Source: Cordylochernes scorpioides | Taxonomy: Eukaryota > Arthropoda > Arachnida > Pseudoscorpiones > Chernetidae | Direction: 5' to 3' | Assembly: GCA_030710605.1 (NCBI GenBank) | Contig: CP092877.1 | Span: forward strand, 40,346,406 to 40,410,405 | Length of the DNA stretch: 64,000 nt | Shown: piece by piece, positions 32,564 to 43,357 of the stretch | Layout of the letters: the number at the start of each line of letters is the position of its first letter | How positions within the stretch are numbered: position 1 is the stretch's first letter | Notes under the pieces: generated by a model | What the model saw: the letters and a program-made list of their open reading frames with translations, nothing else | Databases searched by the model: none | Told to the model about the DNA's origin: nothing | Position numbers and translations under genes: made by a program

Positions 32564-33749
32564 CAGGGTGTCGTTGATCACCTCACATCTGTCGCGGAAT
32601 TTAGCACAGAAAGCCTTCTTCGAAAATCTGCCACATCATCATCGATGTTAACTAAATATTGGTGATAAATAGATGACAATATTGCTAGTCAATACCAAGT
32701 AATGTTATCCAAAGAGCTAGCAATGCCTATCTTTGGATTAATCTGAATAAGAAAACTTGATCAGTTAGCTTCATAACAAAGATACGCCTTGCTAGCCTTC
32801 TTGTGATACGATTATTTGACGTTGATAATTAGATCCCCTTACATCTAATTCTTTCTTTGCCCCCTCACTTACTCATCATATTCAAACTTTTCCACTAAAT
32901 TCCTTCTTATTCAACCTCAATTTACTTCTTAAGATCTTTCTACTTAATTCCTTCACGTTTGGTTTCTAACTTCCTTTTGTTACTCAGCTTCTCTCATTCA
33001 AATTGTTCCCATTTCACTCCGCTACTTAGCGCCTTCCACTCAATGCACCTATGTTCCTTCCACTTTCCTTTTGCTGCTTAGTTTCTTCGACCCAATTCTT
33101 CCATGTTCAACATCCCTCATCATCTCGTACTCACTTCTTCATTTATAATCATACACTCATCTCTTTCTCTCCATATTCTTTCACTAGCTTTTTACTCACT
33201 TCCCCCATTTACTCACCTTCTACGGAAATATCTTTATTTACGGGGCTGCTAACCAAAATGAATGATTTTTGAACCCCGATGGACGCATAAAGCGGAATAT
33301 ATACAAAGCACTGTTGGAGGGACCTGGGGATGGGTGGACAGGGGATCATCGCCAGGAGAGCCGGAATGTAGAGGAGGATCAGGGACTCACCTTCTACCAG
33401 AGCAGATGGTGAGGGCAGGACCAAGCAAGTTATCCGGGTAGATGATTTCAATGGACAGCTGGACGGGGAACTTAAGGAAGATCTCAATGAAGTTGTACGT
33501 CTGGTATACAAACCCGAAGATGCACATGAAGAAAAAGAAAGACTTCATCCATTTGACTTTTCCTTTACTACGGACAATCTGTGGCACACCTAAAATTATG
33601 GTTTTCTCGAATAATCCCTTGATTGTTTCTTCCTTCTCTTCCATATCGGCAGCCATAGCAAGAATCCAGATCCTCTCTCTAGATTTCAATTTCAGAAATG
33701 TTCTATCGATTATAAATTCTGATCTACAAATTTGATAATTCGATCTCAT
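32564..33749 (-). CDS. DEG/ENaC (amiloride-sensitive) channel, first two coding exons
   Basis: Exon 1 (33749-33391) encodes 119 residues plus two bases. The cytosolic N-terminus (MAADMEEKEE from a second Met at 33656) is followed by LFEKTIILGVPQIVRS, the first membrane helix (WMKSFFFFMCIFGFVYQTYN) and the post-helix LGPALTICSG box of ENaC/degenerin channels. Exon 2 (32627-32564; GGCAG acceptor, GTAAGT donor) completes the Arg codon and adds FSKKAFCAKFRDRCEVINDT, the first extracellular cysteines. The family's gating His-Gly pair reads Leu-Gly here. ATG 33749 and 33656 are both possible; a TATA box at 33790-33797 fits either. Later exons are not found to the left before the gap. Confidence 0.8.
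33224..33384 (-). mobile_element. 5'-truncated LINE tail at a splice donor
   Basis: The 161-bp piece matches 43172-43357, where the same sequence follows a LINE C-terminal coding fragment. It ends AAATAAAGATATTTCC. It is flanked by a perfect 13-bp direct repeat GTAGAAGGTGAGT (33385-33397 and 33211-33223), its target duplication. The duplicated sequence contains the exon 1 splice donor. Confidence 0.9.
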
Positions 33750-33789
33750 TGATATGAAGATTTTTATTGAATTATTCCCCCCACAATCT

Positions 33790-33797
33790 CTTTTATA
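33790..33797 (-). promoter_or_regulatory. TATA box of the DEG/ENaC gene
   Basis: TATAAAAG on minus lies 41 bases before the first ATG. A start about 30 bases downstream would give a short 5' leader. Confidence 0.45.
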
Positions 33798-34282
33798 TTG
33801 TTTTTTAATACGTTAATGGAGACCTAGAGTTTCTATAATTGATTTGGACACATACATATGCATATGCGAATCAATTTAAAGGATGGAACTATTCAGCGTT
33901 ATTGTTTTTTTTTTTTATATATAAAGGGCGAATTTCGACAAGAACAGAAGTCTTGGCTCATCAGTAGGGCAGGAAACTCCACAGCGATTTTTACAATTTG
34001 ATCAAGCAGATCAATTCAGCTATTGTATGTTGATTCTTCTTATATAGTCTTCAGTTGAAAGCTTATTCTTTGTGAATAACGCAAATATGCTTGTAGAAAT
34101 ATACGCATATTTCAGAGCTTCGAGCATAGCTCATCTGCCTAAAGGACAATGACATTTGAAACTAAAATTCGAATTGATATAAAGATGATGTTTAATATTC
34201 TTTACACTATTTTAATTTTAAACTAGAACTGTATAGTCAATCTTAAACGGAAGATTATTGTCTGTTAAATGTGTTATATGGA

Positions 34283-34340
34283 AATATCTTTATTTACTGG
34301 GCTGATAACCAGAATGGATGATTTTCGAGCCCCGTCATTC
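34283..34340 (-). mobile_element. Short LINE tail of the same family
   Basis: AAATAAAGATATTTCC is preceded on minus by GGGGCTCGAAAATCATCCAT, matching the last 55 bp of the copies at 33224 and 43300. Confidence 0.75.
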
Positions 34341-34499
34341 GAAATGTGTGATATAAGAAACAACTAATTAATTCATTTGACTCCTTTTTAAACACTAATT
34401 AATGAATTAAAATAGGTTTTAAAAAGCAAATATTTTATTAAAAAATGTACTAGAAGGAGAAAATAAATCTGCATTTCAGTTACTGTTATTTAACAATTA

Positions 34500-35030
34500 A
34501 ATTTTAATATATTATTGTGCCATAAATAAATTGCAGTGTCATTCTGAAGTTTGTCTTTCCTAATTTTCTACGTGACATTTTGGTTGAGATGCTCGGTAGA
34601 TTAGAGAAGACAAACTGAAGATCGCCGAGAAGACCTTGAGGCTATGGATGCTGTGATCTACCTTTTTCGATTACTGCTACCAAGTGGTACTTCCAGGTCT
34701 TCAGACCAACAGCACCCCTCTTTCCTTCTTTGTGATGTCTACAGCTCTTCTTCTTTCTTATCTCCACTCAATCATATTAGGGTGTCAAGCTTGTAAAGCT
34801 TGTTGATGGTGTCTGCTGGGGATGAGTAGAGCACATGTCTACACCTGAGACATTGGGACCTAATAAAGATCGTTTAAAGGACTTGAGGAATAAGCAACAA
34901 CAACAACAAAACATTTTTCGAGACTGACTCCAGGATGCCACCGCCGTGTCAAAGTCAAAACTTCCCTTCAAGATGACGATGTCCCTATAGACAGTACGAC
35001 GACAAAGCCGCTCTTCACACTACAAGAAAA
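34500..35030 (+). mobile_element. TRIM family, interrupted copy 3
   Basis: An LTR end TTTCCTAATTTTCTACGTGACA (to 34577) is followed by a decayed primer site TGGTTGAGATGCTCGGTA and the internal phrases GACCTTGAGGCTATGG and GACTGACTCCAGGATGCC, the reverse complement of the complete element's interior. An insert at about 34662-34917, ending GACTTGAGGAATAAGC and (CAA)n, splits it. The same insert tail occurs at 32365-32416. Confidence 0.75.
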
Positions 35031-35219
35031 AGAACGTTGAAATACTAGAGACAAAGTTACAATACTTCGATGGAATTCTCGGCAGAAGCACGTCATATCC
35101 ATATGTCATTAGAAACAAGATTTGTAATCTTTGAGTCACAGATACCATAGGGAAGGAGCTATTTATTATTTTATATTGATATTATATTTATTATAAATAT
35201 TATATTATACAGCAATAAT

Positions 35220-35520
35220 GCGCCTTCTAAATATTATATATAATTCTACTGTCCTAAAAGCTTATATCCAGAGTTTGTCTAAATAATTTTCTAAGATTCC
35301 ACCCTTCAGTGAAGCATATATATTCAGAATGATCCAATACAGTATTAGACCTTTAAAGAAGCGGTCTGGTAGATTAAAAAAAAAAAAAAAAATTACGAAA
35401 CCGCTGGGATGGTTCAACAATGATAAGCTAAGATCTCCGAATATTTTTTCATCGCAGTAAGTACAGTAGAAGTTTGGTATATGTATAAAAGAAACATATT
35501 CGCGTCTGAATGTTTTCATA
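35220..35520 (+). repeat. Dispersed repeat H
   Basis: The phrases GGTCTGGTAGA, CCGCTGGGATGGTT and CAGTAGAAGTTTG recur at 48510-48740 on plus and, inverted, at 45925-46060 and 48845-48890. No coding capacity; ends not defined. Confidence 0.65.
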
Positions 35521-35589
35521 TATATATATTTGCTATAATATATTATATTTATTATTTAAAGGATAAGTAGAAAAATATTTATTGTTTTA

Positions 35590-35748
35590 TAAACAGATAA
35601 TTAATTTTGTGATGTTTATTTTTTTTACTCTGTAAACTTGCCTCATTGCCTTTCTGGTATTTTATAAATTTTAATTTGTTCTTTTGCCATATAAATAAAT
35701 TGCCGTGTCATTTTGAAGTTCGTCTTTTATAATTTTCTACCTTACAAT
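35590..35748 (+). repeat. Solo or partial TRIM LTR
   Basis: TTTACTCTGTAAACTTGCCTC, AAATTGCCGTGTCATTTTGA and the end AATTTTCTACCTTACA match LTR parts of the TRIM copies at 50072-50335 and 34577, with no interior after it. Confidence 0.65.
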
Positions 35749-35874
35749 ATTTTTAATTAATTTTTAAAATGTATTGGAAAAATTAAAATTGAAATTTACC
35801 AGAATATTTAAAAAAATGAATTAAATTAAATTTATAACAGATTCATTTTTTTTTCATCATTTAAATATAGTAAA

Positions 35875-35945
35875 CTAGCGGATGTGCACCCGGCTTCGCC
35901 CGGGTTTTATCCAAGTGAAAGTTTGCCTACAAAAACACCCATAAT
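35875..35945 (-). mobile_element. Helitron A 3' end
   Basis: The right-to-left 3' end CTAG after an A at 35874, with the GGCTTCGCCCGGG hairpin, matches family A. The remainder of the element is lost or diverged. Confidence 0.7.
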
Positions 35946-36083
35946 ATAATGATAATAATAATATTCGTTACATTATATATTTATATAATATATAAAATAT
36001 ATTTTTCGAGCCAACATAACCACTCTCTCTACTGAATAGATTTTTAAAAATAGATAAATAAAAATATCTAGAGATATACTATA

Positions 36084-36112
36084 TGATCTTAGCCAAAAGG
36101 CCGAGAAACGAT
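36084..36112 (-). ncRNA. U2 snRNA 5'-end fragment
   Basis: On minus the sequence ATCGTTTCTCGGCCTTTTGG followed by CTAAGATCA matches the first 29 nt of U2 snRNA at all but one position (C to T at base 5), as I know that RNA. Similarity fades after that: the branch-recognition region is not preserved. It is a pseudogene or a U2-derived piece of a short repeat. Confidence 0.8.
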
Positions 36113-36316
36113 ATTTTATATATAGAGATGACCTGGCTTCGTGTGTCTTCTGCTCGAGTGAATGTTTCGCTGGTAGAATTTTGTTCCTACCTACTAAAAA
36201 TTATTACCTGTCTTCGCCAGTGGTCTGCTTTAGTGAATATTCCCCTAAAGAATTTTGTTTATGTCAATCAGGCATGATACAACAATATTGTCATCATCAT
36301 TTCTGACTAAAAATAT

Positions 36317-37083
36317 TGCCACGTGGAAAATTAGGGAAGACAAAAACTTCAGGAGGAAACAAAATTTATTTCAGGGAAGGACAAACTAAGAAAGGTAAAC
36401 AAAAGATAAGCCACGAGGGCAATTTACAGAGTCGCCAGATATAAAACATAAAAATGACCACTCTGTTAAATAAAAAATAATAAAATTAAGAAATACTATG
36501 CTACATAAATAAAATTAATAAATACTACGTTACATAGCTTCTTCCCTATGGGAGCTGTGACCCACAGCTAGCAATTATTGCAGATACTGACGTGGATTTG
36601 ACGTGCTTCTGCCAAGGATTCCATCGAAGTCTTGGAACTTTGTCCCTAGTACCTTTGCGTCCATTTTCTTGCGGCGTGAAGAGCGGCTGTGTCGTCGTAT
36701 CGTCTATAGGGACATCGTCATCTTCGAGGGAAGTCTTGGCTTTAGCACGTGGTGGAATCCTGGAGCCAGTCTCCGAAAATGCAGATCACAGCACCCATGG
36801 CTTCAAGGTCTTCTCGGCGGTGTTCAAGTTTGTCTTCCCTAAATTACCCGGCATCTCCACCAAAATGCCACGTGGAAAATTAGGGAAGACAAAAACTTCA
36901 GGAGGAAACAAAATTTATTTCAGGGAAGGACAAACTAAGAAAGGTAAACAAAAGATAAGCCACGAGGGCAATTTACAGAGTCGCCAGATATAAAACATAA
37001 AAATGACCACTCTGTTAAATAAAAAATAATAAAATTAAGAAATACTATGCTACATAAATAAAATTAATAAATACTACGTTACA
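36317..37083 (-). mobile_element. Complete miniature LTR element (TRIM) with apparently identical LTRs
   Basis: Two 218-bp direct repeats (36317-36534 and 36866-37083), which I read as identical, start TGCCACG and end TTACA on plus. They flank 331 bp without coding capacity. The flanks carry ATAT (36313-36316 and 37084-37087), a 4-bp target duplication. On minus, the primer site TGGTGGAGATGCCGGGTA (36862-36845) lies 3 bp from the LTR and matches the 3' end of tRNA-Ala. A purine tract ATAGGGAAGAAGC (about 36549-36536) precedes the other LTR. Total 767 bp, so it must be moved by another element's proteins. Confidence 0.9.
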
Positions 37084-37224
37084 ATATTGTTGCTCAGTAC
37101 TTGGTTAATTCTAATTTTTCTTGGTTAAAAGTGCGACAAAAAACTTCCAGATTTAACTCTCTGTCCTGTTCAAAATTCAGCAAAATTAGTTACATATTGA
37201 GGGCGTGCGTAGCCAACAAACATA

Positions 37225-37597
37225 TATATGTTCCCGGCTTCGCCCGGTTTTTACCCGAGTAAAAGTTTGCCTAACGAACATTTGTTAAAACGATTCTAGC
37301 AAACATCCAATCCCTACTGAATCTATACTTGTCTATTGAATAGCCTATATGTTAAACGAAATCTTAAGCTACCTACATGCGAAATTTCATAATGATTGAT
37401 TAGGTAGATTTTGCGCAGCACGATAACAAACATCGATTTTGGATTTCATTTTTATAGATATAAAAAAGGATAAAGGATATAATGCAACGAATATTATTAT
37501 CATAATATTCTGTGTGTTCGGGAATACATACAATATTATTCGTTAGGCAAACCTTTACTCGGATAAAACCCGGGCGAAGCCAGGTACACATCCGCTA
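37225..37597. mobile_element. Two Helitron A-related ends in opposite orientation
   Basis: A minus-oriented piece (37225-37458) has a worn CCCGGCTTCGCCCGG hairpin at one end and TCTATAAAAATGAAATCC at the other. A plus-oriented 3' end follows (37540-37597, hairpin CCCGGGCGAAGCC, then CTAG before T). A sister of the first piece lies at 38262-38394. Confidence 0.65.
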
Positions 37598-37599
37598 GT

Positions 37600-38985
37600 A
37601 AATAATATTTCCAATTAATTTAATTTGAAAAATACTACTAAATAACTAAATAAAATCTTACCTTCTAAAAAGGATAAAAAAGTTATTCGAAATGAAATTT
37701 TTGCAATTCTAGTCTGGATGCTAAACCAAAACCTCAGCTACCTACGTGCGAAATTTCACAATAGTTTTAATTAACCTAGGTTCCGGGGGCGTATAAATTT
37801 GATAACGATCGAATAATATTATTTCCAAAGAGTTTAAATATATATATTTTCCCGTTTGTGAATTTTTAAATTAATCATTTCTTTTTTTTTTCAATGAATT
37901 TTGCATATTAATTTAAAAAGTCATTTTTGTTATCATCACATACGATGATTTTTTTTTTATAAACAAACGATAACAAACAACAACTACAATGAAATTTGCA
38001 TCTTCATTATTATAAAACAACAACAAATTAACAATGTAAAAATATATTTTAACATTAAAACATTTTAACATTTAACACAAAAACGTTACAATATGAATAA
38101 TCTTACCTTTTAAAAACATTCATCGTGTAAGCAAACTACGTGTAAAATTATTGACCAATCAAATTCATTTATCGTCTCGACCAGTGCGGCGACAAGCGGT
38201 AAAAGGCTGGAACTAATGCTTTTTGGTTTTACATTAAACAAAAAAAGCACATTAACCTTTTTATTTTTTTGAATAGCCTATATGTTAATAAACGAAATCT
38301 TCAGCTACCTACATGCGAAATTTCATAATTTTTGATTCTGTAGATTTTGCGCAACGCGATAACAAACATCGATTTTGGATTTCATTTTTATAGATATAAG
38401 GATTAGTTTCTATCTAATTATTTTAGTCATGAATTCAAAATATTTTCAAATTTATAACAGCCAGATGATTTCTCAATTTAGCAAACATTAGAATCAAGAG
38501 TTGAATAATATTTGCAAAATCTAAACAAAAATTCAAATCTCTATTCATATTAAAATCCAAATTATTCAATCAGTATATCTGTTTATCGTCAAAGTTCTAA
38601 ACCTCTGTACCAAATGTCATTAAATTTCTACATAACACTCATTCACACATGTTTTGAACTATTTCCTTTTGTAGAAATCTATTTTGGTTTCAATTTTGTT
38701 TCCAAAATTCTGATAAACTTTCTTTAACAATTTAACTTCATTGGGCAGCTTTCGTTCAAATATTTGTATTCATATTAAAAATGGAAAGGTTTTGAAAATA
38801 CAACACAATGTAAACGCTATGATATACTTAGTGTATTAATTTTGTGTATAATGGACTGGTGTTTTTATAATGCCATAGAAGGTATGTTCGATGAAGGCAA
38901 AATATATTATAGAAGTATTCAAAGAGCGTTGAAATGAAATGAGTTTGTCAAAAAATATCAAACAAGTAGACAGGATTGATATATA
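37600..38985. other. AT-rich DNA with Helitron A' tail (38262-38394), no gene
   Basis: The only recognisable repeat is the segment GAATAGCCTATATGTTAA ... TTTTTATAGA, matching 37320-37458. No coding signal. Confidence 0.4.
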
Positions 38986-38989
38986 TTGT

Positions 38990-38994
38990 TACGT

Positions 38995-39039
<45 letters not shown>

Positions 39040-39629
39040 CCAGACGTTGTTCGTGTACTTTGTCTACTCAGGAAGCCACAAAGATACACTTGTGAGTTCG
39101 AAGGGATTCAGATAAATTTATTGCTTTATTGGCACTAAACAGAAGGAATACAACAGTGGGACTTGTCCTAACCTCCCCGTCAGAAGAATCCTTGGCGCCG
39201 TGGATGTCCTCTTGTGAAGCGTTCCGCTCCACACTATACACGTGTAGCTTGGACTACACCGCCTTGTAGGTCGATCCGATTTCAGTCTCTCCTGGCACCG
39301 CCTTGCAGGATCATCCACACGCCCCGGAAGTAACTCTCCGCCGTCTTCTTCTTGCCGCACATCTCGTTGTCGCCAGACTGACTTCTCCTCTAGACTGCGA
39401 TGTCCTCTCGGCGCACAAACCCCCTTCACGCCGACCGCTATCTCGGTTCCTTCCTTCACTACGGCACCAGCTGGACTGTGTATCCCGCCCTCTCCTCTGG
39501 AATCTGTCAATCAACACTTCCTTGTGGAGGGGGACCCTGCATACCTTCTTTTCTTGGCTTGCCCACATACTCTCTTCATCTTATTTGCTGCACCGCTTCA
39601 ATATTTACAATGGTTAAAATGACATGTAT
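38990..39629 (-). repeat. Candidate solo LTR with (GA)n tract
   Basis: On minus the block begins near TGTCATTTTAACC, has AATAAAGCAATAAA (39132-39119) about 130 bp before its end, and ends CGACGTAACA. That resembles a U3-R-U5 order. It is much GC-richer than its surroundings and holds a 42-bp (GA)n run (38996-39038). No target duplication is evident. The open frames within (up to 130 codons on both strands) have no known motif. Confidence 0.45.
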
Positions 39630-39639
39630 TGACCTAACA

Positions 39640-40460
39640 GTGAGGAGAAAAAGATACAGAAGAGCTACCATTAAGAGGATGTCTAAAAACGTTGCTTAAA
39701 CGGCCTCTCTAAGAGGTGGTCTCTTATCAGATTCTTCGTGTCTGTTTGAATATTTTATAAGAGACCTCTTCCTCGAGAGCAAGTTTTAACATGTTTATAG
39801 GCATTTATTCTTGAGACATTTTATTGATAAATATTTAAATCTTTAATATAAAAATCAAAGTTTTGAATTATCAAGAAAGGCCAACCAGGTACGCATTTCG
39901 GACTGTTGGTCCTCATTATCGTGGTTCAGGATTACGTTGAAAATCCACCAAGAGAAGTTCCAACACATTAGTTCCTAAAAAAATACATTAATATCCAAAA
40001 GTGCTCTTAAGAATAGGCTATAAAAAGCTTTAAAAAGTAAAGAAGAAGTATCAGATCATGAAGTGTATGATATAATAACATTGTTATTTCAACTAAAATT
40101 TCTCTCTATAACGAAATTAAACATAGAAAATAGCGGCCTGGAGTTAACTGGAAACATTTCTGTAAATGGGTTTATCACTGATGTTACACGTTTACACACG
40201 TTAGATTTGAAATCTCTTTACAACCCCTAAACGGAAGATGAGAAATGTTGAGCTTTTAGCCATTAAGTCTGAGAGCTGTATTCAAAGCTAAAATGTCTAT
40301 AAGTTCTACATCCTTAGATTCACAGATAGATTGTTATTCTAAACATCAATTTCTTGTTCAAGTATAACGAAATATAAAGGTAATCCACAGATTAACCTAA
40401 ATCACTCAATTTTTCATATCACACTGAAAATTCAATACTTACATAAAAGAGGTCTATCAT
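39640..40460. other. No feature recognised
   Basis: AT-rich DNA without exon signals or repeats that I can match elsewhere in the window, apart from a weak resemblance of its start (CTAAGAGGTGGTCTC) to 21416-21470. Confidence 0.35.
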
Positions 40461-40466
40461 AAACAC

Positions 40467-40617
40467 CAAATTGCTCCTGCGGAGAAACTGAACAAACTGC
40501 TCTTCACCTTATCTATGACTGTCCGAACTTTACAGAAGTGAGAAATCGATTGTTCCCTGATCTAACTCTCTTATATCAACCATTTGTCTATATAAATTTT
40601 ATGAAATCTGTAGAATA
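40467..40617 (+). pseudogene. LINE ORF2 C-terminal fragment
   Basis: The frame reads PNCSCGETEQTALHLIYDC and RNRLFPDLTLLYQPF, then stops at TAA. The C-x-C-x(8)-H-x(3,4)-C knuckle and the R-x-x-L follow-up mark the end of a non-LTR retrotransposon ORF. The upstream part is out of frame. Confidence 0.75.
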
Positions 40618-41149
40618 ATACATGTAAATGTGTAAATATTCAATTCTAAGTTCTAATTTGTTTTTTGTTTTGTTTCCTCTTTATTAGACGCAAATATTTC
40701 AATATCGCGCCTGGTTGATGCCTGGCCTAACAATCCTAAAATTTCATCTACCATTTTAGTGGTTGTGAAAATTGTGGTATATATTTAAAAAAAAAATAGA
40801 GCTAATAAAGATGATTTCTTACTACATTTTATTACAGATAGAGGAATTTATGTATTTTGGGCAAAAATATTTGGTTATCATTAATCGTAAAAATGAACAA
40901 AATATGAGAAAAACAAATTCTTAAAGACACCGAATAAAACAGTTTATTTGAACACAAGTTACAACAATACTGAAGAGATTTCAGCATTTTGACAGGTCAG
41001 AGTCAAGTTGATGCTGCAACACACAGTCTCGATTTAAGACTGAGACACGAAAATATCAGTCTTGATATCTGAGATAGTTTGAACACAATATTCTCTCATC
41101 ATCATCAACGCCTAATCACCGATTCATCGAAAATTGTTTGAAATAAAAT

Positions 41150-41154
41150 TATTT

Positions 41155-41208
<54 letters not shown>

Positions 41209-41209
41209 C
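41150..41209. repeat. (AT)n microsatellite
   Basis: About 60 bp of nearly pure AT dinucleotide repeats. Confidence 0.95.
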
Positions 41210-41250
41210 TTAGACCAATAAGGAATCAAGGGTTTCGTTTCTTTTCTTAA

Positions 41251-41436
41251 TCAAAGTGTGGTGGCGCTTATCTCCATGGTTAAACCAATTCCTGAAGTCC
41301 ACTCCTCACCAAATTTGCGATGGTAGTTATAGGCCTGGAAAATAGGTCCTCTATTGTCAGTTCTGAGCATGATATGTTCCAGAGAAGCTTCCGCACTATT
41401 GCATTTAAAGCAGTTATTGAAGGTTTTTTTGTTCAT
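41251..41436 (-). pseudogene. Probable LINE C-terminal fragment
   Basis: A 61-residue frame with CFKCNSAEASLEHIM and a downstream GEEWTSGIGLTMEISATTL tail. The C-x-x-C-x(7)-E-H pattern is like the other LINE ends in this window; the tail is not familiar. Confidence 0.45.
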
Positions 41437-42539
41437 TTTTAAATGTCAAGGTTTTCATATGGCTACTTCTTAGTCTTACTAAAGCTGTTTGTTGATTCTT
41501 ATTGAGTTTTTGAAGTTCTTCTAATTGTTTCAATGGTTTGTACCAATGATGATTTGGATAAGCTGTCAGTTTTGATTTATTTTATTTTTTTATACGTATA
41601 TATTTCAAAATACGTATAAATTAAAGTGTGAAAAAGCAGGGGAAAATCTATAAAATAACACTTACCTTTATTGTAAAAAGTGGCTTCAAACTTGCAAGGT
41701 TTTCAGTCTGAAAGTTATACAAGAATTTATTTATTACAATATGACCAAATTTAACATATAGTTATAAAGAAATATTAGGAGCAAATGAAGTAATCGGTAC
41801 AGTAAAACGTGTCTAGTGTAGAAATTTAGATAATATTCATTAAATGCGATATTTGATTACATGACATTTATATTGAGGAAAGATGTTTAAGGTTGTCCAA
41901 AAGTTCATATTTTTCTTAAAAAGTTGTTTTTATTATTATTTGGCGAATAATATTATTACGGCGAATACATAATAATGCATAATATAATTACTTATATATA
42001 ATACAAAGACATTATACATGACGGCGAATAATATTGGTATTTCAATTTTTTTCAAGTGTTTACGAACTTTGGGGACAACCTTGTATTTATGAACGAAATA
42101 AAGAGAACCCCTACCTTTGGAAAAAGTATCAAAAGAAGGTTTTATTTGAAAAGGGAAAATAATATTTGAGTAAAACGTTTCTTTTATTTTGAGGTTTTGT
42201 AATCTTTCGAGCAATTTTCTGCTTTTAAATGGGCAAATATATATTTTTTACAATATCTAAATGATCTTTGTACAAAAATAATTGAAAAAAAGTGTTATTG
42301 AAATATTTAAATTAAAATAAACCTTTTAACTGAATTCTATTTTCCCCTTTCAAATAATTACCGGGTAACTCTTGTTCATATAATGGATTATTTTTCTAAT
42401 ATGAAAAGTTCAGGTTCCTAATATTATTGTTTCTCCATTTTTTAAGAATTATTTTTACCTTGTATAATAGTCACGACCGTCTGTCGTGGCCTCTGTCACG
42501 GATAATATACAGTTCTCATCGTCATGCGTTCTTAATTCT

Positions 42540-42764
42540 GTCACCGTTTGCTTTTGGTTCAGTGGTAGAATGCTCGCCTGCCACGCGGGCGCCCTGGGTT
42601 CGATTCCCGGCCGATGCATTTTTTATTTTTACAATTTTTAAAACTCATTTATTTATTATACAAGAATGACATCCACGGCGCCAATTTATAATTGTAACGA
42701 ATAGTATTTGAATAAAAGCATTCAATCGGGTAAACCCCGGGCGTTGCCCGGGTCATTCGGCTAG
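42540..42764 (+). mobile_element. Helitron B copy with tRNA-Gly pseudogene
   Basis: It contains the tRNA-Gly body (42555-42618; acceptor 5' strand destroyed, one change in the variable arm), a T-rich run, the GACATCCACGGCGCC segment, and a complete 3' end (hairpin, CATTCGG, CTAG at 42761-42764). The region before 42555 is unrelated to the other copies, so this copy is 5'-truncated or chimeric. Confidence 0.75.
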
Positions 42765-42989
42765 TATAATATGTTTATAACTGTTTATGTTTAAAAATGT
42801 AAATTGACACAATTATCCCTAGCCGGGATATCGCGTTTTGTGTTGAAATAAAAAAATAAATGTTCATATAAGAAGGTTTTATCTTGATCATGTCTGAACA
42901 AATTGTATAGACTCATGTCAATAAGCACCCCATGTACTGTTGAGAATTGTCGTGCTAAGATCAAAGCCTAGTATCTATATTCTTGTCTT

Positions 42990-43357
42990 ACACCGCCGAC
43001 CGGCCCTGCATATGCGACCGCCCCTGACGCTGTCGTGTGATTGTGGCATTGTACCCTGGAACACTGAGCATTGCGATCTGTCTGCTCTCTCCACGTCCAC
43101 CCTTGGACTCAATACTATTGGACCCGTCTCTGCCTCCCCCTGATCTCCGCGGATCACCGCCCTGCCCCCCCTGATCCTCCTCTACATCCCGGCTCTCCTG
43201 GCCTCACCCGGCGATGATCCCCTGGCCACCCATCCCCAGGCCCCACCAACAGTGCAATGTATACAGTGCTTTGTATATATTCTGATTTATGCGTCCTTCG
43301 GGGCTCAAAAATCATCTATTATGATTAGCAGCCCCGTAAATAAAGATACTTCCTCCT
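42990..43357 (+). pseudogene. LINE 3' end: C-terminal knuckle and 3' UTR
   Basis: The frame with RPPLTLSCDCG ... WNTEHCDL shows the C-x-C ... H-C knuckle of LINE ORF2 ends. Non-coding sequence from about 43172 to AAATAAAGATACTTCC matches the insertion at 33224-33384, linking that 161-bp piece to a LINE family. Intervening codons contain shifts. Confidence 0.7.

Noticed and set aside
33209-33511. 100-codon minus ORF overlapping exon 1
   Set aside because: Wrong frame; it runs through the LINE tail and exon 1 out of phase.
36592-36993. 133-codon ORF reading from TRIM interior into its LTR
   Set aside because: Not kept in the related copies at 34500 and 49622; the element is non-coding.
38985-39635. 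Target duplication around the candidate LTR at 38990-39629
   Set aside because: Flanks GATATAT and TGTATTG do not match; boundaries therefore uncertain.
39118-39699. Four overlapping ORFs of 85-130 codons
   Set aside because: GC-rich candidate LTR; frames open on both strands, no family resemblance.
42548-42618. Functional tRNA-Gly gene
   Set aside because: The acceptor 5' strand is lost, so it cannot fold into a normal acceptor stem.
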